The position numbers and the translations under genes are program-made. A stretch of DNA of 64,000 nt from Chloroflexota bacterium (GTDB lineage Bacteria; Chloroflexota; Anaerolineae; Anaerolineales; VGOW01): positions 30,855 to 94,854 of the forward strand of contig VGOW01000006.1 of the NCBI GenBank assembly GCA_016875735.1, in the 5' to 3' direction. The notes beneath the pieces were generated by a model. That model was not told the DNA's origin. It did not search any database and saw only the letters and a list, made by a program, of their open reading frames with translations. Positions 53,927-62,891 of this stretch are shown piece after piece. Position 1 is the stretch's first letter; every line of letters starts with the position of its first letter.

Positions 53927-53993
53927 TGAGTCAGCCCTCACAAATCGGCAGAGCCAAACGGGTCAAATGTTGAGACGGAGGTATCACCTTCGC

Positions 53994-54026
53994 AGACCGA
54001 CGCGGTGTTGGAGGCCGCGTCGGTCT
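53994..54026. terminator. Long hairpin between the regulator gene and hydrogenase operon
   Basis: A perfect 12-pair stem (AGACCGACGCGG at 53994-54005 with CCGCGTCGGTCT at 54015-54026) and nine-base loop, 12 bases after the response-regulator stop. It lacks a good T-run on either strand, so it may attenuate or process rather than fully terminate. Confidence 0.5.
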
Positions 54027-54037
54027 ATTTCATCGGC

Positions 54038-54691
54038 CTATTCAATCCATCCCCGCCGCACGGCTTCGGCAATGGCCTGCGCCCGGCTCGACGCGCCGAT
54101 CTTCGCCAAAATTTCCTGCACGCGGCGTTTGGCGGTGGCCTCGCTCCAAAAGAATTTTTCGGCCAGCTCTTTGTTGCTCGCCCCACTGGCAATGGCGGCC
54201 AACACTTTTAATTCCTCGTCGGCCAGCCCGGCATCCTGCCGCGCGCGCTCTTGGGCCAACCGCTGATAATCTGCAAAGGCGGTGGAAACGAGCGACGGGC
54301 TCAACAATTTTTCGCCGCGCATCACCGCCCGAATCGATTCCGGCAAACTTTCGTGCGAGGCGCTTTTGAGCAAATAGCCGTGCACCCCCGCTTCCACTGC
54401 TTGCCGCAAATAACCCTCATCGTCGTAAGTGGTGAGGACAATGATCTTCACCGCCGGGTAGGAATGGCGCACACGGCGGGCGGCGTCAATCCCGTTCTGC
54501 CCTTTCATCTGAACGTCGAGCAAAAGGACATCTGCCTCGCGCCCGGCCAACGACGGAAGAATCTCACTGCCGCTGGCCGCCTCGCCCACCACCTCAATAT
54601 CCGCGTTTCCCGAAAGCAAACTTCGCAGGCCGTGCCGCACCACCGGATGATCGTCCACAATGAGCACGCGAATGGGCGAAGGATGGGTCAT
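54038..54691 (-). CDS. NarL/FixJ-family response regulator
   Basis: 217 residues. The receiver domain is complete: VLIVDDHPVVRHGLRSLL, phospho-acceptor in EADVLLLDVQMKGQNGID, VLTTYDDEGYLRQAV, and LLKSASHESLPESIRAVM. The C-terminal LuxR-type helix-turn-helix is LKVLAAIASGASNKELAEKF with WSEATAKRRVQEILAKIGAS. It pairs with the sensor kinase encoded just upstream. Its position before the hydrogenase operon makes hydrogenase genes a plausible target; this is inference. Confidence 0.92.
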   Translation of the reverse strand: MTHPSPIRVLIVDDHPVVRHGLRSLLSGNADIEVVGEAASGSEILPSLAGREADVLLLDVQMKGQNGIDAARRVRHSYPAVKIIVLTTYDDEGYLRQAVEAGVHGYLLKSASHESLPESIRAVMRGEKLLSPSLVSTAFADYQRLAQERARQDAGLADEELKVLAAIASGASNKELAEKFFWSEATAKRRVQEILAKIGASSRAQAIAEAVRRGWIE

Positions 54692-54694
54692 GGC

Positions 54695-56251
54695 TCAATC
54701 CAGATATTGCGGCGAGGGCAGATGCAATTTGATCTTGGTCCCCTGCCCCCGCGCCGACGACACCGACAACTCCGCGCCGATGCCCTTCGCCCGTTCCTTC
54801 ATCCCGATCAAACCGAGATGTTCCCCCGCCATTGTGGGCGCCGACTCCGGATCGAAACCCACGCCGTCATCCTCGATGGACACCCACAGCCGTTCGGCGG
54901 CGAAGTCGAGCGCGACCGGCGCGCGCTTGGCCTGCGCGTGCGCGGCGACGTTGTGCAGAGCCGCTTGAGCGATTCGATAGATAGCGATCTCGATCTCGTG
55001 CGGCAATCGGCGTGGGCGGCCGCTCACACTCAACGCGCAGTCAATGTTGAAGGTGACGGCAAACGTCCGCGCAAACTGTTGGAGCGCCATCGCTAACCCC
55101 AAAGCGTCGAGCGCCGGTGGATGGAGATCGTAGATCACACGCCGGATTTCGGTTTCGGCTTCCGAGAGCAATTGCTGGGCGCGAGTGAGGCATTGCGCGG
55201 CCCGTTCCGAATCGGCGGACAGGGATTGGCGGGCGGCCTGTGTTTCGTACAACGCGCCGACGATGATTTGAGTCACTCCATCGTGCATGTCATGGGCAAT
55301 GCGCGCCTGCGTGTCCTCTTGCACGCGATACGATTCGCTCAACAATCTTTGGAGTTGATGCGCTTTTTCCGACAGCGCGATCTGCGCCGCTTCCAGTTCG
55401 TGTGTGCGCTGGTTGACCTTTTGCTCGAGGCTGGCGTTGAAATGGCGGACGGTGTCGTACAGCCGCGCGTTCTCCACCGACGCGCTGACTTGCCGGGCGA
55501 TGGCGGCCACGAAGTCGCGCTGGTTCTCACCGAAGTGCCCGGCCTCGGGGCTGGCCAACTGCAGAAGCCCCACCAACTTGCCTTTCACTTCCAGCGGTGC
55601 GCAGGCCACCGAGCGAAAGCCTTCGCAGATGCACAGATCGGAGGTGCATCGCCCATCGTCGCCCACGTCGCTGGCAAGCAACACTTGGCGCGTCTCCACT
55701 GCCTGCCCGCACAGGCAATGGCCGGGCTTCAACTTTGCTTCCTTCTCAGCCATTTCGACGGAGATGCCGCGATGCGCTTCGAGCTGCAAGCCGGGGCCGC
55801 CGTTGCCCTGAAGGAAAACGATACCGGCGGCGGCATCAAGGGTCTCCATCGTTTTTTCCAACGCCGCCGTGAGAGTCTCCTGCAAATCGAGCGTTTGGTT
55901 GGCGGCCAGCGCTAGCGAATTCAGCGCGTCCAGTTCGGCGTTGCGTTGAGCCAGTTCTGCTTTAGAGCCAATATAGGCTTCAGCCGTCCGGCTGGCCCAG
56001 CGCAGACTGAGCCACGTAAGCGCCGGGCCGATCAGCCCCAAAACGATCAGGCCGAGCACGGTGAGCCACGGCCAACCGGCTTCTTTGATATGACGAGAGT
56101 TCTCGAACAGCGTGAAGGAGATGCCCATCACGGCCATGAGGGTGGGGATCCCCCAGCACACGACGCGCAATGTCCAAGGCAGGGTGGCACGGGGGCCCTG
56201 CCCGGCTGGCCCAGAAATTTCAGCAGTTACCTTTTTGAGGAAGTGGTTCAC
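54695..56251 (-). CDS. GAF-domain sensor histidine kinase (HisKA_3/NarX-like)
   Basis: 518 residues from a GTG at 56251. Two membrane helices (about 30-75), a coiled stretch, and a GAF domain near residues 120-270 with clustered cysteines (KPGHCLCGQAVETRQVLLAS and RCTSDLCICEGF) that could bind a cluster or metal. The dimerisation helix has IAHDMHDGVTQIIVGALYET (phospho-histidine). ATPase motifs include DDGVGFDPES and HLGLIGMKERAKGIG. The redox-type cysteines suggest oxygen or redox sensing, an inference. Confidence 0.9.
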   Translation of the reverse strand: MNHFLKKVTAEISGPAGQGPRATLPWTLRVVCWGIPTLMAVMGISFTLFENSRHIKEAGWPWLTVLGLIVLGLIGPALTWLSLRWASRTAEAYIGSKAELAQRNAELDALNSLALAANQTLDLQETLTAALEKTMETLDAAAGIVFLQGNGGPGLQLEAHRGISVEMAEKEAKLKPGHCLCGQAVETRQVLLASDVGDDGRCTSDLCICEGFRSVACAPLEVKGKLVGLLQLASPEAGHFGENQRDFVAAIARQVSASVENARLYDTVRHFNASLEQKVNQRTHELEAAQIALSEKAHQLQRLLSESYRVQEDTQARIAHDMHDGVTQIIVGALYETQAARQSLSADSERAAQCLTRAQQLLSEAETEIRRVIYDLHPPALDALGLAMALQQFARTFAVTFNIDCALSVSGRPRRLPHEIEIAIYRIAQAALHNVAAHAQAKRAPVALDFAAERLWVSIEDDGVGFDPESAPTMAGEHLGLIGMKERAKGIGAELSVSSARGQGTKIKLHLPSPQYLD

Positions 56252-56253
56252 TG

Positions 56254-56309
56254 CCTTTTCGCGTGAGGTGCTTTGGCCGATGTTCTGCGAACGGTATCAC
56301 GCGAAAAGG
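56254..56309. repeat. 13-base perfect inverted repeat at the sensor-kinase start
   Basis: CCTTTTCGCGTGA (56254-56266) and TCACGCGAAAAGG (56297-56309) enclose a 30-base centre, immediately upstream of the kinase GTG. It could be an operator, a translation-blocking hairpin, or an end of the mobile-element debris to its right. Confidence 0.6.
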
Positions 56310-56399
56310 GGTGGGGATAGTGCGAGTCGTCACCCGTGGCTGCGCCGACTATCATTACACTGTTGGCGTTGGGCGAGGTCAATTCATGTTACACTTTGT

Positions 56400-56556
56400 T
56401 GCCAGACATACCAGCGCCTTTGTGGAAGGCTTGAATAACAAGATCAAAGTCCTGAAACGCCGCTGCTATGGGTTATCCAACATCGCACATCTTTTCCAAC
56501 GCCTCTTTCTCGACCTAGAAGGCTATCGCCTCTTCGCTAACCACCCCCAGATATGA
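56400..56556 (+). pseudogene. ISL3-family transposase, C-terminal remnant
   Basis: The stretch SAFVEGLNNKIKVLKRRCYG followed by GLSNIAHLFQRLFLDLEGYR is the conserved end of ISL3 transposases. The upstream catalytic part is missing. About 50 residues survive before the TGA at 56554. Confidence 0.75.
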
Positions 56557-56583
56557 CCGAATCACAGCGATTCCCAATGAGCC

Positions 56584-57139
56584 GTGGATCTTTCTACCCC
56601 GGCCTCCGCCGCGAGCAGTGAAGTCCTGATCATCGTCGTCGATCCGGCCCTTGCCAAACGCCTGCCCATCGAAAACGCGCAAGTGGGAGATGCGATCACC
56701 TTCTTTCTCACAGTCACCAACCCCAACTCGGCGTCGGTGTCGGGGGTGTCGGTGGATGATCCCCTCCCCTCGTTAGTGGACTTTGTGAGTGCGACGATGA
56801 CGCAAGGAACGTTTTCGTACAACCCGGCCTCACACACAGTGACCTTCAACATTGGCACGATGGCCGCCGGGCAGGTCGTTGAGATTAGCGTAGGTGTGAA
56901 GGTGAACGAGCAGGGCAAGCCGCCCACGACTATGCGCAACAAAGCCCAACTGCGTGTGAACGGACAACTCCGCGCCATGTCGAACGAGGCCTGCGCAGAA
57001 GTTCTACCCGGCGCTATTCCGGGCACAGGTGTTGGCCCCGGCGCGCGAATTCCCGCTGACGATGTTGCTGTGGGCGTCTGCGTCGGCTTTGCCGTTCGTT
57101 GTGTGGCTGGGTTGGAAACGGTTGCGCAGGAGAGCGTGA
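56584..57139 (+). pseudogene. DUF11-repeat surface protein, truncated and frameshifted
   Basis: A DUF11 domain is recognisable: AQVGDAITFFLTVTNPNSAS, GTFSYNPASHTVTFNIGTMA. No start or signal peptide is upstream, only ISL3 debris. After LPGAIPGTGVGPGARI the frame changes near 57045. The shifted frame reads PLTMLLWASASALPFVVWLG then RLRRRA and stop (57137-57139), a membrane anchor with basic tail. So it is a decayed wall or surface protein. Confidence 0.65.
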
Positions 57140-57177
57140 AGCGCGGGGCGCTAATCGCTGTTCGCTATCCGCTCTTT

Positions 57178-57564
57178 TTACGGATAGACCTCAAACGTCG
57201 CGCTGGCCTCATCCCATCGGCCCCGCGGATCTACCACGCGCACGGTTACGATGAATGCTTGATTGGCAGTGATGGCCGGCAAGGGGAGGCGCAGGCGCGC
57301 GCGGCCTGCGCTGTCGGTGAGGGGGAAAGTGATTTTTTCGGCGTAGCCGTCTGATTCGATCATGCCCATCGCCGTTGCGCCATCCACGGGCGCACCCCCC
57401 AAATCGTTGACGACGATGTTCGCCGCTTGCTCTTGGCTTACCGGCAGGGCCGGAAAATCCACCCAGAGGCTGGCAGTGAGATCAGGCGCTGGGGTGGGCG
57501 CGCGTGTGGGCGCGGGCGCGGCGCAAGCCGACACCAGCAACGCGATGAGTAAAAGCCGGGCCAA
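57178..57564 (-). CDS. Small lipoprotein with Ig-like beta domain
   Basis: 128 residues. The signal peptide ends in a lipobox (LLLIALLVSAC). A Pro/Thr-rich spacer (APAPTRAPTPAPD) follows, then a beta domain with GATAMGMIESDGYAEKITFP and TANQAFIVTVRVVDPRGRW. It would be lipid-anchored outside the membrane. Function unknown. Confidence 0.7.
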   Translation of the reverse strand: MARLLLIALLVSACAAPAPTRAPTPAPDLTASLWVDFPALPVSQEQAANIVVNDLGGAPVDGATAMGMIESDGYAEKITFPLTDSAGRARLRLPLPAITANQAFIVTVRVVDPRGRWDEASATFEVYP

Positions 57565-57667
57565 GCGAAGCGAAGCGACGATAACCGATCCCTCCTCAGC
57601 GTGATCCTTTCCCGCGTGAAGAGTATACTAGCCTTCGCAGGGCCTTTCCGTAAATCTCGCGTTAATT

Positions 57668-58660
57668 ATGGACGACCTCCAAAACCTGATTGAGTCATTT
57701 GCGCGGCAATCGCTCATCGTGCTCGGCGACGTGTTTCTCGACGAATACCTCATTGGCCGCGCCGAACGCCTCTCGCGCGAAGCGCCCGTGCCCGTGCTCG
57801 AATATCGCGCCCGTCGCCAACTTCCCGGCGGCGGCGCGAACCCGGCCATGAACGCGGCCTCGCTCGGCGCGCGGGTGAGCATGGTGGGGGTGGTGGGCGA
57901 CGACGCGGAGGCCGAGCCCCTGCGCCGCCTTTTGTCCGAAGCGGGAATCGATGTGAGCGGGCTGATCACCGATCCGAGTCGACCGACGATCACTAAAACG
58001 CGAATCGTCGCCGAAGGCGAATTGCGATTCCCTCAACAGCTGGCGAGGATAGATCGACTCAGCCGACTGCCGCTCGACCCCGACACCGAAGGGCGCGTGA
58101 TCTCCGCCCTGCGCCGACTCGCGCTGGAGACGGCCCCTTCGGCCATTCTTCTTTCCGATTACCGCTCCGGCCTGATCTCGCGCGCGGCGGCCGATGCGGC
58201 GCGCGAACTGGCGCACGAACGAAACCTGATTCTCGCCGCCGACACGCAGGGCGAACTCGACAAGTATCACGGCTTCTCGCTGGTGAAGTGCAATCGCGCC
58301 GAAGCCGAAGCGTTTTTCGGCCAGCCGTTGGCGACGGACGACGACGTGGCCGACGCGCTCACCGATCTCACGGTGGGGTTGCAGATTCGCAGTGTGCTGA
58401 TCACGCGCGGCGCGAAGGGCATCTCGGTGGGCGTGGCCGGAGAGCCGTGCGCGCACATCCCGGCGGCCAATGCCAGCGAAGTGTACGATGTGACTGGCGC
58501 GGGCGATACAGTGATCGCCGTGGCGGCGTTGGCGCTGGCGGGGGGCGCGCACCCAACGGCGGCGGCCCGGCTGGCCAATGTGGCCGCCGGAATCGTGGTG
58601 CGCCGCTGGGGCAACGCGGTGGTGACGAGGGATGAACTGCGCGCGGAGATCGAACGCTAA
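57668..58660 (+). CDS. PfkB-family kinase, D-glycero-D-manno-heptose-7-phosphate kinase-like (HldE/RfaE domain I)
   Basis: 330 residues. The opening VLGDVFLDEYLIGRAERLSR with the substrate motif REAPVPVLE and PGGGANPAMNAASLGARV matches RfaE domain I. ATP motifs include VLITRGAKGIS and DVTGAGDTVIAVAALAL (catalytic Asp). The nucleotidyltransferase domain of bifunctional HldE is absent. It may phosphorylate a heptose or related sugar for surface glycans. The alcohol dehydrogenase gene begins 2 bases after its stop. Confidence 0.85.
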   Translation: MDDLQNLIESFARQSLIVLGDVFLDEYLIGRAERLSREAPVPVLEYRARRQLPGGGANPAMNAASLGARVSMVGVVGDDAEAEPLRRLLSEAGIDVSGLITDPSRPTITKTRIVAEGELRFPQQLARIDRLSRLPLDPDTEGRVISALRRLALETAPSAILLSDYRSGLISRAAADAARELAHERNLILAADTQGELDKYHGFSLVKCNRAEAEAFFGQPLATDDDVADALTDLTVGLQIRSVLITRGAKGISVGVAGEPCAHIPAANASEVYDVTGAGDTVIAVAALALAGGAHPTAAARLANVAAGIVVRRWGNAVVTRDELRAEIER

Positions 58661-58662
58661 AA

Positions 58663-59688
58663 ATGAAAGCGATGGTGCTGAAGGCAATCGCCGATCTGCA
58701 AACGAATTCGTATCCGCTTGAAGCCGCTCAATGGCCCTCTCCCATTCCGGGCGAGGGCGATGTGTTGGTGAAGGTATCGGCCTGCGGCGTTTGCCATACC
58801 GAGCTGGACGAGATCGAGGGCCGCATGACTCCGCGCCTGCCGGTCGTGTTGGGGCATCAAGTGGTGGGGCGGGTGGCGGCGTTGGGCGGCGGCGCGCGTC
58901 GCTTCGCCGTTGGGGAGCGAGTGGGCGTGGCATGGATCCATTCCGCGTGTGGGCAGTGCCGCTACTGTTTGCGCGGCGACGAAAACCTCTGCCCACAATT
59001 CAGGGCCACAGGCCGCGATGTGAACGGCGGCTATGCCGAGCACATGACCGTGCCCGAAAACTTTGCCTATCGCATCCCCGACGCCTTTTCCGATGTGGAA
59101 GCGGCGCCGTTGTTGTGCGCCGGGGCCATCGGCTACCGTTCGCTCAAACTTGCCGGATTGAATGATGGGGAGAGTCTCGGCCTCACCGGGTTCGGGGCCT
59201 CGGCGCATCTCGTGCTCAAAATAGCGCGGCATCGCTATCCGCGCTCGAACGTGTTTGTGTTTGCCCGGAGCGAATCGGAGCGGGCGTTTGCGATGGAACT
59301 GGGCGCGGTGTGGGCGGGCGAGGCCAGGGAGCCGCCGCCCGAACCGTTGGCCGCCATCATCGACACGACCCCGGCATGGGCGCCGGTGATCGAAGCGTTG
59401 GCCGCGCTCGAACCGGGCGGGCGATTAGTGATCAATGCCATCCGCAAAGAGGCAGCGGACAAGCAAAGCCTGCTGAGGCTCGATTACCCCGCGCACTTGT
59501 GGCGAGAGAAAGAGATCAAGAGTGTGGCGAACGTGGCGCGGAGCGATGTGAGCGAGTTTCTGCAGCTGGCCGCCGAGATACCCATTCGGCCCGAAGTGCA
59601 GGAGTTCACGCTGGAAGAAGCGAACACGGCGCTGATGGAATTGAAGGTGAAGAAGATCAGAGGGGCAAAAGTGTTGAGGATGGAATAG
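58663..59688 (+). CDS. Zinc-dependent alcohol dehydrogenase (MDR family)
   Basis: 341 residues. Catalytic zinc ligands are in ACGVCHTELDEIEG and VLGHQVVGRVAALG. Structural zinc cysteines are in SACGQCRYCLRGDENLC. The NAD-binding loop is LTGFGASAHLVLKIA. It oxidises alcohols or reduces aldehydes in the cytosol. Directly behind the kinase gene and probably in one operon. Confidence 0.9.
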   Translation: MKAMVLKAIADLQTNSYPLEAAQWPSPIPGEGDVLVKVSACGVCHTELDEIEGRMTPRLPVVLGHQVVGRVAALGGGARRFAVGERVGVAWIHSACGQCRYCLRGDENLCPQFRATGRDVNGGYAEHMTVPENFAYRIPDAFSDVEAAPLLCAGAIGYRSLKLAGLNDGESLGLTGFGASAHLVLKIARHRYPRSNVFVFARSESERAFAMELGAVWAGEAREPPPEPLAAIIDTTPAWAPVIEALAALEPGGRLVINAIRKEAADKQSLLRLDYPAHLWREKEIKSVANVARSDVSEFLQLAAEIPIRPEVQEFTLEEANTALMELKVKKIRGAKVLRME

Positions 59689-59690
59689 AC

Positions 59691-62600
59691 ATGCCTAAAA
59701 AGAAAACAGCCGGTGTATCGCGGTTGCAGCCATCTCTTGAAAATGTCCCGCACCCGGAGATGAAATATGCCGCGAAAGGCGCGCGCGCGAAACCTCCGAC
59801 CGAAAAACACGCAGACACGCGCAGTGATCTCTTCATCGTGGACAACAGCGCAGAAGAGTGGAAAGTTGCCCGCTACTTGCGCGATTGGTGCGAGATTGCT
59901 AAAGCTTTTGACATAGCCACCGGCTATTTTGAAATTGGCTCCCTTCTGGCGCTGGAGGGACACTGGCGAAAGCTGGACCACATCCGCATTCTCATGGGGG
60001 ATGAAGTCACCCTCCGCACCCGCCAGGCCTTTGAGCAGGCCTTTCAGTACATTCAGGACGCGCTGGACGACAGCCTGGAACGCGAAAAGGAAAAGAACGA
60101 CTTTCTCACTGGCGTCCCGGACATTGTGGCCGCTCTTGAAAGCGGGCAGATAGCCTGCAAGGTTTACACCGAGCGCAAGTTTCACGCCAAAGCCTACATC
60201 ACTCACGCCAAGTTTGAAGTCATGCCGCCGGTGGCGCTGGTTGGGTCCAGCAACTTCACCTACCCCGGCCTGCACGACAATGTTGAACTCAATATCCAAA
60301 TACGGCATGACGTGAATGAATTGCAAGCATGGTACGAGCGCCATTGGGAGGAAGCCAAAGACGTTACCCCCGACCTGCTCAAGGTCATCACCCGCCATAC
60401 GCGGGAGCATTCGCCATTTGAAGTGTATGCCAAGGCCCTATGCGAGTTCTTCAAAGGCCACGCCCTGACGGCTTCCGAATGGGAACGAACGCAATCACAG
60501 GTTTATCCTCTCCTCGACCAGTATCAGCGCGAGGGTTATCAGGCCTTGCTGAAGATTGCCGGAAAATACAATGGCGCGTTGCTCTGCGATGGCGTGGGCC
60601 TGGGCAAGACTTTCATTGGCCTGATGCTCATCGAACGGCTGATTGAGCATGAGCGCCGACGGGTGGCGCTGATTGTGCCCAAGGCGGCGCGCAAGCCGGT
60701 TTGGGAGAGCAAATTGAAACGCCATTTGCCCGCTGTCGGCGCGGGCGGCGCCTACAGCAACCTCGCCATCTACAATCACACCGACCTCCTGCGCGGCGGC
60801 GACTACGTGGAGCGCATGGCCGAAATTCAGGCCAAGGCCGATGTCGTCATCATTGACGAGGCCCATCACTTCCGTAACCAGGCTGCCAAGCGTTATCGAA
60901 AACTGTTTGAGATGCTGGAAAGCAAGCAGGTCTATTTGCTCACCGCCACGCCCGTCAACAACAGCCTGCTCGACCTGCAACATCTGATCGAGTTGTTCTC
61001 CCAGCGCCAGGCCGACTACTTCAAGTCGGCGCCGCTCGGCATTCACTCCCTGCTGGGCCATTTCCGCAAATTAGAAACCGCGCTGGAAAAATTGACCGGC
61101 TCCACCGATGCCGAAATTTCGCTGGCCGACGCCGAGAAGGTGCTGGCCGACGACCCGCTAACGCGCGAGTTGGTGGTTCAGCGCAGTCGGGCCTATGCGC
61201 GGCAGAGTCAGGAACAGCAGGGAGTCGGTCAGACGATGTTCCCCAAACGCGAGCGGCCGCAGGTGGCCGATTACTCGCTTCAGAAAACATACGGCGGCCT
61301 GTTGGATAAACTTCGCAAAGCCTTCTTTCGGGGTGCGGGCAAGCCGCCGTTGTTGTCTCTGGCCATCTACAACCCGGTGGCTTATTCCACCGACCCGGCC
61401 AAGGTGGAAGACTTCGTGCGCGGACGGCAAGGGCAGATTGTGGGCCTCATCCGCACCCAACTGCTCAAACGGTTCGAGAGCTCCGCTGTTGCATTTCAGG
61501 CAACGTGTGAGCGCCTCCTGCTCAAACTGCTGGCATTCCTCACCGCCAATTCGCAATCAAAAACCGAGAAGGCCCGGTTGGAACGCTGGCAGGCTCAACA
61601 CGCCGACCTGCTGGCCCGTGTCAGCGCCCATCACCGTTCGAGCGCCGAGGGCGATGAAGACGCGGATGCGGAGGACGACCTACTGCCGCCCGAATTTCTG
61701 GAAGCCGCCGAGACGCTTGCGCGCGCCGAATACAAAGTAGACGAGATTTTGGATGAAACGTATCTCGACCTTGACCAACTCATCATCTTCCTGAACGAAC
61801 TGGAAGACCTCTCGCCACAGACCGACGACAAACTTCAGACCCTGCTCCGGCTGTTTGAGAACGACCCGTGGCTCAAAGAACGGAAGGTGTTGATTTTCAG
61901 CGAGTACATGGAAACCGCTCGCTATGTGTACGAGCAATTGAAAGCGGCAGGCATTGGCCCGACGGACCAAGTCCATAGCGGCATCGAGCGCGACCGGGGC
62001 GACATCATCACCGCCTTCTCTCCCTATTACAACGACTCGTCCAGCCGGGAGCTTAAAGACAACGGCTCGACCGAGACCCGGGTGCTGGTAGCCACCGACG
62101 TGCTGGCCGAGGGCCTGAACTTGCAGGATGCCACCCTGCTCATTAACTACGATTTGCACTGGAACCCGGTGCGGTTGATGCAACGCATTGGCCGCGTGGA
62201 CCGCCGCCTCGACCCGGCAGTGGAAACCCGCCTGCTAGCGGAACATCCTGAGTTGAAAGGCACACGGGGCGTGGTGCGCTTCTGGAACTTCTTGCCGCCA
62301 AATGAATTGGACAGCCTGTTGTCGCTTTATCAGCGCGTCGCCCACAAGACTTTGCGCATTTCCAAAGTCTTTGGCATTGAGGGCCAGCAACTGCTCACGC
62401 CTGACGACGACTTTGCCGCCCTGCGCGAGTTCAATCAAACCTACGAAGGCACGCCCTCTAATATAGAGAGGATGCAGTTGGAGTATCAAGCCCTGCTCAA
62501 AGCGCATCCCGATTTGGAAGATCAATTGGCGCGTTATCCGCTTCGAGTTTTCAGTGGACGAACGCACCCCGCTGATGGGGTGCGCGCCGTCTTCTTCTGC

Positions 62601-62891
62601 TACAACCGCCCGGCCAAGAACGTCAGCACCGGCGAGTGGACGCTCGAAGCGGGCGACTCCCAATGGTATCTCTACGACTTTGCTACCGAAAAAATTATTG
62701 AAGATGTGGAAGGGATTGACGCCCTCATTCGCTCCACGCCCGACACGCCCCGCCGCTGTGCGTTGGACGAAAATCTGCTCCGCGAGACCCGCCTGAAGGT
62801 TGAGAAGCACATCCTCAACTCGTATCTAAAACCGGCCCAGGCCCCGGCAGGGATCAGGCCGGTGCTTACAGCCTGGATGGAGTTAAACTAA
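59691..62891 (+). CDS. PLD-like nuclease / SNF2-type helicase fusion
   Basis: 1066 residues from the ATG at 59691. The N-terminal part has an HKD-like site near residues 164-190 (KFHAKAYITH and LVGSSNFTYPGL). Helicase motifs follow: Walker A in CDGVGLGKTFIGLMLIERL near 299-306, DEAH near 388, TATPVNNSLLDLQHL, FSEYMETARYVYEQL near 731, and MQRIGRVDRRLDP near 834. Proteins of this layout are common in phage-defence and restriction clusters. The stop is shared with the next ATG (TAATG). The substrate is presumed foreign DNA. Confidence 0.88.
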   Translation: MPKKKTAGVSRLQPSLENVPHPEMKYAAKGARAKPPTEKHADTRSDLFIVDNSAEEWKVARYLRDWCEIAKAFDIATGYFEIGSLLALEGHWRKLDHIRILMGDEVTLRTRQAFEQAFQYIQDALDDSLEREKEKNDFLTGVPDIVAALESGQIACKVYTERKFHAKAYITHAKFEVMPPVALVGSSNFTYPGLHDNVELNIQIRHDVNELQAWYERHWEEAKDVTPDLLKVITRHTREHSPFEVYAKALCEFFKGHALTASEWERTQSQVYPLLDQYQREGYQALLKIAGKYNGALLCDGVGLGKTFIGLMLIERLIEHERRRVALIVPKAARKPVWESKLKRHLPAVGAGGAYSNLAIYNHTDLLRGGDYVERMAEIQAKADVVIIDEAHHFRNQAAKRYRKLFEMLESKQVYLLTATPVNNSLLDLQHLIELFSQRQADYFKSAPLGIHSLLGHFRKLETALEKLTGSTDAEISLADAEKVLADDPLTRELVVQRSRAYARQSQEQQGVGQTMFPKRERPQVADYSLQKTYGGLLDKLRKAFFRGAGKPPLLSLAIYNPVAYSTDPAKVEDFVRGRQGQIVGLIRTQLLKRFESSAVAFQATCERLLLKLLAFLTANSQSKTEKARLERWQAQHADLLARVSAHHRSSAEGDEDADAEDDLLPPEFLEAAETLARAEYKVDEILDETYLDLDQLIIFLNELEDLSPQTDDKLQTLLRLFENDPWLKERKVLIFSEYMETARYVYEQLKAAGIGPTDQVHSGIERDRGDIITAFSPYYNDSSSRELKDNGSTETRVLVATDVLAEGLNLQDATLLINYDLHWNPVRLMQRIGRVDRRLDPAVETRLLAEHPELKGTRGVVRFWNFLPPNELDSLLSLYQRVAHKTLRISKVFGIEGQQLLTPDDDFAALREFNQTYEGTPSNIERMQLEYQALLKAHPDLEDQLARYPLRVFSGRTHPADGVRAVFFCYNRPAKNVSTGEWTLEAGDSQWYLYDFATEKIIEDVEGIDALIRSTPDTPRRCALDENLLRETRLKVEKHILNSYLKPAQAPAGIRPVLTAWMELN

